Below are positions 18,257 through 25,560 of a DNA stretch of 64,000 nucleotides, piece after piece (the first letter of the stretch is position 1; every line of letters begins with the position of its first letter). The position numbers were made by a program, and so were the translations under genes. The notes beneath the pieces are model-generated. The model ran no database searches. It was not told the DNA's origin and saw only the letters and a list, made by a program, of their open reading frames with translations. Source of the DNA: CAYMZZ01 sp044463125 (lineage in GTDB: Bacteria > Bacteroidota > Bacteroidia > Chitinophagales > Chitinophagaceae); contig JBIQMS010000003.1 in NCBI GenBank assembly GCA_044463125.1, positions 124,001 through 188,000 of the forward strand, in the 5' to 3' direction.

Positions 18257-20707
18257 ATGCACAAAATCATTACGCATTTCATTGCATTTACGCTCTTTTT
18301 CACGTTCTCCACCTTTTCTGTTTATTCACAAACGCCCACCATTTCGGTGATGCAGGGTATGCCTACCGGCAATTTTGCCGGAAGGGGCATTGCCTATGGC
18401 AATGGAGCTTATGTTGCCATTTTTCAGGATGGAAATATGTATCGTTCTACCGATGCGGATTCCTGGACCAAAGTCACGGATCCCAGCCTGCCTGCAGGCG
18501 ATTTCAGGGGTATCAGCTTTGGAGCCGGTGTATTTGTACTGGTGGGTTACGACGGGCTCATCGCCTCATCAACGGATGGCATTAGCTGGACGCAGCGCAC
18601 TTCATCCACTACCAACCACCTGAATACGGTGGAGTTTCTGAATGGTTCTTTTTATGCTGTCGGCTATAATCGAACCATTCGTCAGTCGGCTGATGGTATA
18701 ACCTGGAACAGCATTACGGTAAATGCCGGAATTGGCGCATCTACCGATTATTTCAACAGCATAAGCTATGGCAACGGGGTTTATGTTTTTGGAGCCCGTA
18801 CTTCGGGACATTCCGGAGTACTGATTTATAGGTCCACTACCGCCACCTCTAATTCATGGAGCTTTCAGAATGTTGTTTTTGGAAGCTTGAACCGCGTTCA
18901 ATACCTGGGCAACCGCTTTTATATTTTCATGAGCAATACCCATGTGTACACTTCTACAGATGGAAGTAGCTGGACCAACAGCACAGCATCCATGCCGGTA
19001 ACCCTGCCCAATTTGAATGTGCAAACAGTGGGCTCACCCAATCAAACCTTTCATGGTATTTATGATGGTACCAAATGGTACCTTTTTGGCTCCAGCCAGT
19101 ATCATGGCGGTTATGGGTCGATATATTCTTCCAACGATGGCATCAACTTCACGCTTGAGCCGCGTACAATCTATATAGTAGCGCAGGGTGCTGCATATAT
19201 CAATGGGAAATATTTCATGTATGGGAATGAAGGCCTGGTAGGGTCTGATGACGGTGTGAATTATCGTTATTATGGCGGAAGCTTTTATGGTCTGGCCACC
19301 AATGGTTCCGGTACCTGGGCCGCGGCGAGCCCACTGGGCACCATGGGTGTTATATTTTCTTCGCCCGACTTTGAGGCCTGGACCAGCCAGACCACAAGTT
19401 ATTTTAATGAACTTTATGCCATCACCTGGGATGGCAGCCGCTTTGTGGCAGGAGGCAGGAATATTGTGGCTGAATCAGCCGATGGCAGTAGCTGGAGCAG
19501 CTTGTCAACGCCCGCTTTTGGCGTTGGCAGCATTATTCATGATGGTACACGCTATGTTGCTGCCACCTATGATCCCACTACCTGGGAAGGAACCATTCAG
19601 TACTCAGCCGATGGCATCAACTGGACGGCAGCCAACACGGTAGATAATTATTATTTCAAAATCCGCCGGGTAAACGGGCAATATTTTGCGATCGGCTATG
19701 ATAATGCTTCCTGGCTGGGTGTAATTATGCACTCTACTGATGGACTAACCTGGAACGATGTGACTCCTTCTATCGGTTTCGATGTGGCCTATTATAGTGA
19801 TGTAACCTATGATGGCACCCGTTACCATTTTTCGGGCTCCGATTACGATAACTATGAGTTTTTTACGGTATCAACCACCACTCCGGCCAATTCAGCCAGT
19901 TATGGAAATGTGGGAAGGATAACCAGTGCTCCCGGAGCCACCACCCTGGGTTCTGATTTTGGTGAAACGGTTATTGCTTACAGCAACGGACGTTTTGCGG
20001 GTGCTGCATTTGACCTAAACACCTATGAGGCTTTTATGCTTTACTCCACCGATGGTGTAAACTGGACGGGTGCCGGTACAGGTATCGAAAGCCGGGTGAA
20101 CGATATTGTAGCCAGCGGTGATCAGTTTCGAATGGTGGGAACCAACGATGCCAAATTCCTGGTGAATTTCGGTTCTACACTCCCGGTGAGTTTTCGTTCC
20201 TTCGATGCTAAGCTGATACAGGGTGATGCAAGGCTTGCCTGGACAACCGCATCGGATCAAAACAGTCTCGAGTTCCGCGTGCAGCATAGCCTTGATGGCA
20301 GCAACTGGGAAGAACTGGGGCGTGTTGCCGCTGCCGGCAACAGCGACCGTGATAGGAACTATTCGTTTACGCATCCTGCTCCTGCAGCCGGTGCGCATTA
20401 TTATCGCCTGCTCCAGGTCGATATAGATGGCCGCCAGCATTACAGCGATGTACGTCTGCTGCAGGTGATTGGCAACAACGCCTTGCGCTTGTACCCCAAT
20501 CCTGCTGCCGGTAATGTGCAAATTCAAAGAACCAATACCAACCGCGTATATATTTCAGTAGTCAACAGCCAGGGACAAAGAATGTATCAGTCCTGGCATT
20601 CCGAAAACCAGGTAACCCTCCCCAGCCAATCATGGCCAGCCGGAATCTATAAGATACAGGTGGAAGATAATGGGGTGAGGGAAGTGTTGACGTTGATGAA
20701 GAGGTAA
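18257..20707 (+). CDS. Secreted BNR/sialidase-like beta-propeller protein with T9SS sorting domain
   Basis: 816 residues. The signal peptide ends near SVYSQ. Residues about 40-630 hold many S-x-DG-x-x-W repeats (RSTDADSWTKV, STDGISWTQR, QSADGITWNS, SADGINWTA, STDGVNWTG), typical of BNR/Asp-box propeller blades. A fibronectin-like linker from about residue 642 (LPVSFRSFDAKL...) and a type A T9SS sorting domain (ALRLYPNPAAGNVQIQ to the end) follow. The protein should cross the outer membrane through the type IX system and be attached or released. No catalytic sialidase residues are evident, so a binding or structural role is likely. The TACGT word array starts at its stop codon. Confidence 0.9.
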   Translation: MHKIITHFIAFTLFFTFSTFSVYSQTPTISVMQGMPTGNFAGRGIAYGNGAYVAIFQDGNMYRSTDADSWTKVTDPSLPAGDFRGISFGAGVFVLVGYDGLIASSTDGISWTQRTSSTTNHLNTVEFLNGSFYAVGYNRTIRQSADGITWNSITVNAGIGASTDYFNSISYGNGVYVFGARTSGHSGVLIYRSTTATSNSWSFQNVVFGSLNRVQYLGNRFYIFMSNTHVYTSTDGSSWTNSTASMPVTLPNLNVQTVGSPNQTFHGIYDGTKWYLFGSSQYHGGYGSIYSSNDGINFTLEPRTIYIVAQGAAYINGKYFMYGNEGLVGSDDGVNYRYYGGSFYGLATNGSGTWAAASPLGTMGVIFSSPDFEAWTSQTTSYFNELYAITWDGSRFVAGGRNIVAESADGSSWSSLSTPAFGVGSIIHDGTRYVAATYDPTTWEGTIQYSADGINWTAANTVDNYYFKIRRVNGQYFAIGYDNASWLGVIMHSTDGLTWNDVTPSIGFDVAYYSDVTYDGTRYHFSGSDYDNYEFFTVSTTTPANSASYGNVGRITSAPGATTLGSDFGETVIAYSNGRFAGAAFDLNTYEAFMLYSTDGVNWTGAGTGIESRVNDIVASGDQFRMVGTNDAKFLVNFGSTLPVSFRSFDAKLIQGDARLAWTTASDQNSLEFRVQHSLDGSNWEELGRVAAAGNSDRDRNYSFTHPAPAAGAHYYRLLQVDIDGRQHYSDVRLLQVIGNNALRLYPNPAAGNVQIQRTNTNRVYISVVNSQGQRMYQSWHSENQVTLPSQSWPAGIYKIQVEDNGVREVLTLMKR

Positions 20708-20891
20708 GTATTACGTTGTACGTTTTACGTTGTACGTAGTACGTATTTTTTAGGGTTTAAAGTTTAGGGTTTAAGGTTTAAGTAAGGTTGTCAATACACC
20801 CACTTAAACCTTAAACCCTAAACTTTAAACCTTAAACCCTAAACTCCCAAAAACGTATTACGTAAAACGTATAACGTATAACGTAAAACGT
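20708..20891. repeat. Concentric word array (TACGT outer, TTTAGGG inner)
   Basis: TACGT words (20708-20745), GGGTTTAAAG words (20750-20783), an 18-bp centre, then the complementary CTTAAACCC words (20801-20846) and ACGTA words (20853-20891). The two layers are mirrored in order, so the single strand could fold into one long, imperfect hairpin. A separate short palindrome, TTCCCCAA-T-TTGGGGAA, follows at about 20903-20919. Confidence 0.85.
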
Positions 20892-21010
20892 TTCCCCACT
20901 CTTCCCCAATTTGGGGAATTTTCATCTCTGGTTACGGCGCAAATTCATTTGGCATCTTATTGGCATTAGTATAATTGAAACCCGATTTCCTCATCCAAAA
21001 TCAATCAATT

Positions 21011-21157
21011 ATGCTTTACCTTATTGCCATTATTCTGATCATTGGCTGGTTGCTGGGATTTTTTGTTTACTCGGCAGGCGCGCTGATTCATATATTACTG
21101 GTTATCGCTTTAATCGCCATTTTGCTTCGCGTAATTCGTGGCGATCGGGTACTATAG
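21011..21157 (+). CDS. Small two-helix membrane protein (lmo0937-like)
   Basis: 48 residues from the ATG at 21011 (an ATG at 20975 in frame is less likely). Two hydrophobic helices, LYLIAIILIIGWLLGFFVY and IHILLVIALIAILLRVI, are separated by SAGAL and followed by a basic tail. This matches the size and layout of the lmo0937 family of small inner-membrane proteins, whose function is unknown and which are often stress-induced. It ends 22 nt before the next gene. Confidence 0.75.
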   Translation: MLYLIAIILIIGWLLGFFVYSAGALIHILLVIALIAILLRVIRGDRVL

Positions 21158-21166
21158 CGGGCTTTG

Positions 21167-21174
21167 TACCTTTG
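21167..21174 (+). promoter_or_regulatory. -7 element TACCTTTG abutting the TIGR02757 start
   Basis: TACCTTTG is an exact TAnnTTTG match and ends 4 nt before the ATG at 21179, again predicting a leaderless message. No clear -33 element is seen. Confidence 0.4.
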
Positions 21175-21178
21175 TGGT

Positions 21179-21943
21179 ATGAAGCCGGCCACCATAAAAG
21201 CTTTGCTGGATCAAAAGCTGGAAACTTATAACCAGCCTTTTTTTATCAGTGAAGATCCCATCAGTATTCCCCACCGCTTTACCCGCAAGCAGGATATTGA
21301 GATAGCGGCTTTTTTTGCGGCCATCTTTGCGTGGGGGAATCGTACCAGCATCATTCGGAAAAGCGCCGAACTGATGTCGAGAATGGATCAGGTACCCTAT
21401 GAATTTTGTTTGAATGCCGGGGATCCCATCCTGCTGAAGCAATTGGTCGGTTTTAAGCATCGTACTTTCAACGATACCGATTTATTGTACTTTGTTGAAT
21501 TTTTTCGATTTCATTACCAGCAAAATGAAAGCCTGGAAACGGCCTTCACGCAATTTGGTTCCGATATGGAAACCATGCTCACGGGCTTTCATCATTATTT
21601 TTTTTCGTTGGAAGATACGCCAGCCCGAACGCGCAAACATATTGCCAGTCCGCATAAAGGCTCTACCTGTAAGCGACTGAATATGTTTATGCGCTGGATG
21701 GTACGCAACGACAACAGGGGTGTTGACTTTGGAATCTGGAAAAACATCAGCCCTTCGCAATTGATTTGCCCCATCGACCTGCACGTGGCCAGGGTAGCCC
21801 GCAAGCTGGGCCTGCTAAAAAGGCCCGCTACGGATTGGCAGGCAGCATTGGAACTTACCGGAAGGCTGCGCGAAATGGATCCGGATGATCCGGTGAAATA
21901 CGATTTTGCTCTTTTTGCGCTCGGCGCAGCAGAGAAGCATTAG
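21179..21943 (+). CDS. TIGR02757 / DUF2400 family protein
   Basis: 254 residues from the ATG at 21179, five residues after an upstream in-frame ATG that lies within the promoter. The family signatures are visible: DPISIPHRFTRKQDIEIAAFF, FAAIFAWGNRTSIIRKSAEL, KRLNMFMRWMVRNDNRGVDFG and LICPIDLHVARVARKLGLL, the last resembling a DNA-glycosylase-type HhH helix. The biochemical role of this widespread Bacteroidota family is not established. It converges with the OsmC gene, 12 bp between stops. Confidence 0.88.
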   Translation: MKPATIKALLDQKLETYNQPFFISEDPISIPHRFTRKQDIEIAAFFAAIFAWGNRTSIIRKSAELMSRMDQVPYEFCLNAGDPILLKQLVGFKHRTFNDTDLLYFVEFFRFHYQQNESLETAFTQFGSDMETMLTGFHHYFFSLEDTPARTRKHIASPHKGSTCKRLNMFMRWMVRNDNRGVDFGIWKNISPSQLICPIDLHVARVARKLGLLKRPATDWQAALELTGRLREMDPDDPVKYDFALFALGAAEKH

Positions 21944-21955
21944 TGTCTTATCCTC

Positions 21956-22429
21956 TTATTCCACCAACGATTCCGGCTCGTGCTTCACCGGAAAATTTAC
22001 CGATGCCGCGATAAAGCAAAGTTCATGCGCCTGGTGGTGCAGGTCATTGGCTTTTTCCATCATGGAGGCATCACTTACCCATACACGAGGATGCAAAACC
22101 ACTTCGGTAAATCGTCCGCCACCATTGGCGTTTTCTTCCATTTGGCCGGTTGCTTCATCTTCATAGCGTGTAACCACTACTTTGTTTACCGCGCACAGAT
22201 GCAGATAAGTGAGCATATGGCAGGTGGAAAGCGAAGCTACCAGGAACTCTTCCGGATTGTGCCGGCTGGGGTCGCCACGAAAGGAAGGATCGGATGACCC
22301 GGCGATATCCGGCTTGCCTTCTATGGCGATAGTATGGTTCCGATCGTAATCGCGATAGCCCGATGTGCCTGTGCCTCTATTGCCCGTCCATTCAATCTTT
22401 GCCTTGTAGTTATGTGTTTTCCCCGACAT
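21956..22429 (-). CDS. OsmC family peroxiredoxin-like protein
   Basis: 157 residues. The OsmC fold signatures are present: RNHTIAIEGKPDIAGSSDP near the N-terminus and NPEEFLVASLSTCHMLTYLHLCA with two cysteines spaced as in the family; the first Cys is the candidate peroxidatic residue. Members reduce organic hydroperoxides using lipoyl or thiol donors. The closely related YhfA/SACOL1771 branch lacks a proven substrate, and the FRGDPSRHNPEE stretch suggests that branch. Confidence 0.88.
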   Translation of the reverse strand: MSGKTHNYKAKIEWTGNRGTGTSGYRDYDRNHTIAIEGKPDIAGSSDPSFRGDPSRHNPEEFLVASLSTCHMLTYLHLCAVNKVVVTRYEDEATGQMEENANGGGRFTEVVLHPRVWVSDASMMEKANDLHHQAHELCFIAASVNFPVKHEPESLVE

Positions 22430-22489
22430 ATTTTTTGCATAAAGCTAAGGGGAATTTGGTTTGCCGGAGTTCCGTTCATGGAAAACGTG

Positions 22490-22863
22490 AGGCGCGTGTC
22501 CGCCGTGGCGGATGAATCGTGAGGCGTGAGTCGTGAGACGTGAGTCGTGAGACGTGAATCGTGAGGCGTGAGTCGTGAGTCGTGAGTGGTAAGTAGTAAG
22601 TAGTAAGTAGAATAGTGGTAGGTTCTAAGAAATCGCTCTTTCATTACCAACACTTTTTATCTGCGTTTATCTGCGTAACAATCTGCGGAAATCTGCGGGG
22701 GAAATGCTTCTGCGCTTTAAACAGCCTCAGAGTTCAGGAGAGTTTTCCCGCAGATTTTCGCAGATTTTTCCCGCAGATTTGCGCAGATTTTTTCTGAAAG
22801 GATTTTTCTATTTCGAGCCTACCCACGACCCACGACTCACGACTCACGATTCACGCCTCACGC
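22490..22863. repeat. Concentric word array (TCACG outer, AAGTAG, GCAGATT inner)
   Basis: GTGAGTC/GTGAATC words (22490-22587), AAGTAGT words (22588-22615), then a GCAGATT inverted repeat (22663-22795) around the same GGGGAAATGCTTCTGCGC...TTCAGGAGAGTTTTCCC core seen at 7110-7160, then GACTCAC/GATTCACG words (22822-22863) mirroring the outermost layer. The 527-bp gap between the OsmC start and the small peptide gene is filled by this element apart from the promoter. Confidence 0.82.
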
Positions 22864-22919
22864 TGGAATTATATAAACTATTCCCATCAGGATATAAACG
22901 GCGACCTACCATCTGCCGC

Positions 22920-22927
22920 TAGCTTTG
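22920..22927 (+). promoter_or_regulatory. -7 element TAGCTTTG of the cysteine-rich peptide gene
   Basis: An exact TAnnTTTG box lies 29 nt before the ATG of the 35-residue peptide gene at 22957. The -33 region is weak. With the terminator after the gene it defines a short transcription unit. Confidence 0.5.
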
Positions 22928-22956
22928 CATTATACAATCATCAAAAAACAATTATC

Positions 22957-23064
22957 ATGAAAACAAACATCAAACAGTATCAGCAAAACGAAGGCATCTG
23001 TAATTGTGGCGACCAATGCGTAGGTGCAGGTTGTACCTGCGGCTGTAATTGCAGTTGCGCTTAA
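22957..23064 (+). CDS. 35-residue cysteine-rich peptide, metallothionein- or RiPP-like
   Basis: The peptide starts MKTNIKQYQQNEGI and ends in a segment with eight cysteines (CNCGDQCVGAGC then TCGCNCSCA), two of every five residues being Cys there. It has its own -7 promoter box and a strong intrinsic terminator at 23072-23110, which argue that it is real despite its size. The hydrophilic leader plus Cys-rich core could be a small metal-binding protein or a precursor of a modified peptide. No modifying enzyme is adjacent, and the nearest radical SAM gene (3903) is 18 kb away. I recognise no named family. Confidence 0.65.
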   Translation: MKTNIKQYQQNEGICNCGDQCVGAGCTCGCNCSCA

Positions 23065-23071
23065 TATTCCT

Positions 23072-23110
23072 GGCCGGAATGATCGATTTTCCATTCATTC
23101 CGGCCTTTAT
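23072..23110 (+). terminator. Rho-independent terminator after the Cys-rich peptide
   Basis: The 11-bp perfect stem GGCCGGAATGA / TCATTCCGGCC with a 12-nt loop is followed by TTTAT. It starts 7 nt after the peptide's stop codon. Confidence 0.8.
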
Positions 23111-23125
23111 CTTAAAATATCACCA

Positions 23126-23215
23126 ATGAACCATAACCTTAGCATTGCGCTCTTACTATTGGCAAGCGCTATTCAAAAAAATTGTTGCCGCAATAGTCAT
23201 TGTTTATGCCAGTGA
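23126..23215 (+). CDS. Possible 29-residue peptide with signal-like helix and four cysteines
   Basis: The frame reads MNHNLSIALLLLASAIQ followed by KNCCRNSHCLCQ. A hydrophobic N-terminal segment leads to a CC-x4-C-x-C tail. It follows the terminator of the larger Cys-rich gene by 15 nt and is followed by a 9-bp hairpin at 23248-23268. It may be a second secreted Cys peptide or a chance frame; codon content cannot decide at this length. Confidence 0.3.
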   Translation: MNHNLSIALLLLASAIQKNCCRNSHCLCQ

Positions 23216-23247
23216 ATACCCATCTTCAAAATCCGGCTGCAGAAAAC

Positions 23248-23268
23248 TCACGACATTCCATGTCGTGA
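23248..23268. terminator. Short perfect hairpin, possible terminator
   Basis: TCACGACAT-TCC-ATGTCGTGA is a perfect 9-bp stem with a 3-nt loop. No T tract follows, so termination is uncertain. Confidence 0.35.
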
Positions 23269-23367
23269 ATTACACAATTCATACCTCAACACTTTCCCGC
23301 TTCCCTTTTCAGTAGGCATTTTGCATTGAAATTTAGTTTTATCAGCTCAATGCAAACCAACCTTATC

Positions 23368-24624
23368 ATGAAGAAATTTTCGTTGGCCCTGGCTGCCCTG
23401 GCATTACTGCTCGGCCTGGGTTCCTGTTCTAAATCCGACAACCCCGGCAGCGACTTTGAACCCAATCCCGTAGGTGTGCCCACCAATATCGGTACCGTAT
23501 TACCCGAAGCAGCCAGCGCTGCTACCATTGGTGCAGGAGGCGGCGTGCTCACCAGTACCGATGGACGACTGAGTATTCAGATTCCGGCAGGCGCTTTTAC
23601 CGAAGACCAGGAGGTGAAGATCCAGGCCATTACGGATGAGAATCCTCTGGGAAAAGAAAAAGCCTATCGGCTGGAACCACATGATGTGGAATTTCAACAA
23701 CCCGTAACCCTGGTCTTTCATTACGAGAATGAAGACCATGCGCAATCCATGCCCGAAGCGCTGGCCATCGCTTACCAGGATGAGGACCGTATATGGCAGG
23801 CAGTAGGGGGAGCCGTTCTCAACAAAAATGAGAAAAGCCTTACAGTTACCACTACCCATTTCAGCGACTGGAGCTTTTTTGAAAGCTTTAAGCTGGTGCC
23901 TTCCGCCAATACGGTTGCCGTGAACGGAACGGTGCAACTGGAACTTTGGTCGGCCGTTGATCTCATCGTGCCATTGGTGCCGGGAGAAGAAGCGCCCATA
24001 GGCGAGGAGGAAGATATGACTGCGGAATTTATCAAAAAGTGGAATCTGGCGGGTGCTGGCAACCTCCAATCGAATGGCTCCAAAGCTACTTATAAAGCAC
24101 CAGGTACCGTTCCCAATGCACCCAATCCGGTTGCCATCAGCGTGGACCTGGATTTCAAGAACGGAAAGCGGTTATTGGTGGTAACCCATATCCTGATCGT
24201 GAACGATGATGGGGAAATTGAAATCTCTGTTGCAGGGGGACCATTCAAGAAAAAATTCGCTTCCCCGGTGGTGAAGTTGCAGGATAATCTCTATGCTTTT
24301 GGCGACAGCGATGGGGATGAAGAAGGAAGCTATGTCTACATCATGTTTGAAGGAGGAATAGGAGCACATGCCTTCAAGCAACCTACGGCGCAATGGGGTA
24401 CACACGCACATTATCATATTACAGGCGGCAATGAATACTCCTGCTACTATGTGGACAATGTAGAAGGGCTGGTTAGAAGTGGCGGTGGTATCATCATTAC
24501 CAGCATGGGTGAGGATGATGGATACGTGAAAGGAACTTTTGAAATAAATCCCGCCGGCTATGGTCCGGAATTGAGGAATACGACGACGGTGAGTGGGAAG
24601 TTTAGGGTGAAGAAAGGATGGTAG
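23368..24624 (+). CDS. Lipoprotein with ZU5-like domain
   Basis: 418 residues from the ATG at 23368, chosen because it yields a lipoprotein signal (MKKFSLALAALALLLGLGSC) with a clear lipobox LGSC; an ATG at 23326 would add 14 residues before it. Residues about 50-170 resemble a ZU5-type domain (GAGGGVLTSTDGRLSIQIP, AGAFTEDQEVKIQ, PVTLVFHYENED, TTHFSDWSFF). The rest is unassigned beta-rich sequence. It is probably anchored in the outer membrane. The stop codon is the first base triplet of a TACGT word array. Confidence 0.82.
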   Translation: MKKFSLALAALALLLGLGSCSKSDNPGSDFEPNPVGVPTNIGTVLPEAASAATIGAGGGVLTSTDGRLSIQIPAGAFTEDQEVKIQAITDENPLGKEKAYRLEPHDVEFQQPVTLVFHYENEDHAQSMPEALAIAYQDEDRIWQAVGGAVLNKNEKSLTVTTTHFSDWSFFESFKLVPSANTVAVNGTVQLELWSAVDLIVPLVPGEEAPIGEEEDMTAEFIKKWNLAGAGNLQSNGSKATYKAPGTVPNAPNPVAISVDLDFKNGKRLLVVTHILIVNDDGEIEISVAGGPFKKKFASPVVKLQDNLYAFGDSDGDEEGSYVYIMFEGGIGAHAFKQPTAQWGTHAHYHITGGNEYSCYYVDNVEGLVRSGGGIIITSMGEDDGYVKGTFEINPAGYGPELRNTTTVSGKFRVKKGW

Positions 24625-24846
24625 TACGTATTACGTTGTACGTTTTACGTAATACGTTTTTTTAGTTGAGAGTTTAGGGTTTAGGGTTTAATGGTTTGAG
24701 CTTGATTGTACAGAAGTCATCGTATTTTGACTTCAATAGAGGGAACTCACCTGATTACTTTACTGGAGCCCTTAAACTTTAAACCCTAAACTCTAAACAA
24801 AATGAACGTACTACGTACTACGTATTACGTAATACGTAATACGTCT
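24624..24846. repeat. Concentric word array (TACGT outer, TTTAGGG inner) between convergent genes
   Basis: TACGT words (24624-24658), GGGTTTA words (24668-24693), a 75-bp unrelated centre, CTTTAAACCC words (24770-24799) and ACGTA words (24807-24846). The architecture is the same as at 20708-20891. The left arm starts in the stop codon of the lipoprotein; the right arm encodes the last residues (VLRIT) and stop of the convergent gene. Confidence 0.85.
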
Positions 24847-25451
24847 CTATGCGCTTCTTTCACCATTGCTGCCAACAATTTCTTCGGTGTATTAGCCAGA
24901 TCGGCAAAAGTCCAGCCCTGTTTTCCCCATTTATTGGGTACCGGCGTGATGGTTTCTTTATTAGCCAGAACATAAATATCCTGTTGTGCAGGAGTTAGCT
25001 TGAGGCAGGCACGATTATTTTTTTGATCGATGGTAACATAGATCTTCTTATTTACCCGAAAGGAGGTTTTTTCAAAATGGGGCTGTTCTACCGTTCCGGG
25101 AAGGGACAGGCAATGTTGCCGAAGCCATTCTATAGCTTTTGAATTTGGGATAGCTGGTTTAGATTCCTTGAATGATAGACCGGCTTTCTTTAGCGCATCG
25201 CGAAGTTTGGGAAGGCTGCTTTTGCCGAAGCCATGAAGTGCGAGCACTTCGTCTTCAGAATATCGCGCCAGTTTTTTCAGGTTGCTGATACCCTCATTTT
25301 CCAGCGCCCTTCTCGCTGGTGCAGCCAATGTTTGCAGGAATGCGGAGGCAGGCTGCTTCTCCGATTCGCACTTGGGGCAAGTGGGACAGTCACTACTTTT
25401 ATAATAGCGATGACCAAGCGGGCATATTCTCAGTGTGCCTTTCGGGTGCAT
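24825..25451 (-). CDS. Zinc-ribbon + HhH (RNAP alpha-CTD-like) + MmcQ/YjbR fusion protein
   Basis: 208 residues from the ATG at 25451. Three parts: a four-Cys zinc-ribbon-like N-terminus (CPLGH...CPTCPKC, residues about 8-28); an alpha-CTD-like helix-hairpin-helix (LAAPARRALENEGISNLKKL, then LHGFGKSSLPKLRDALKKAG, about 40-95); and an MmcQ/YjbR domain (AIEWLRQHCLSLPGTVEQPH, KTSFRVNKKIYVTI, GKQGWTFADL). YjbR proteins have a CyaY-like fold and are thought to bind DNA; alpha-CTD-type HhH modules also bind DNA. Function is unknown; DNA binding is the shared inference. The C-terminal five residues come from a word array. Confidence 0.78.
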   Translation of the reverse strand: MHPKGTLRICPLGHRYYKSSDCPTCPKCESEKQPASAFLQTLAAPARRALENEGISNLKKLARYSEDEVLALHGFGKSSLPKLRDALKKAGLSFKESKPAIPNSKAIEWLRQHCLSLPGTVEQPHFEKTSFRVNKKIYVTIDQKNNRACLKLTPAQQDIYVLANKETITPVPNKWGKQGWTFADLANTPKKLLAAMVKEAHRDVLRIT

Positions 25452-25470
25452 AGGAATGAAGTTTTGCGTT

Positions 25471-25560
25471 CTAAGTGGTAAGTTATAAGTTTTTAGCGAC
25501 AACACTCCAGTGCATTAAAACTTACCACCTAATACGTAAAACGTAAAACGTATTACGTCT
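25471..25560. repeat. Word array (AAGTGG/TAAG and TACGT families)
   Basis: TAAGTGGTAAGTTATAAG words (25471-25495) are mirrored by AACTTACCACC (25518-25530), followed by ACGTAAA words (25532-25558) that end at the stop codon of the minus-strand gene at 25560. Confidence 0.65.

Noticed and set aside
20750..20846. TTTAGGG-like telomere repeats
   Set aside because: The words resemble plant-type telomere repeats, but they are internal, mirrored and part of the bacterial word arrays; a linear chromosome end is not supported.
22957..23064. Lanthipeptide precursor assignment for the Cys-rich peptide
   Set aside because: The core has few Ser/Thr, and no LanB/LanC/LanM or other modification enzyme is adjacent; only a neutral description is justified.
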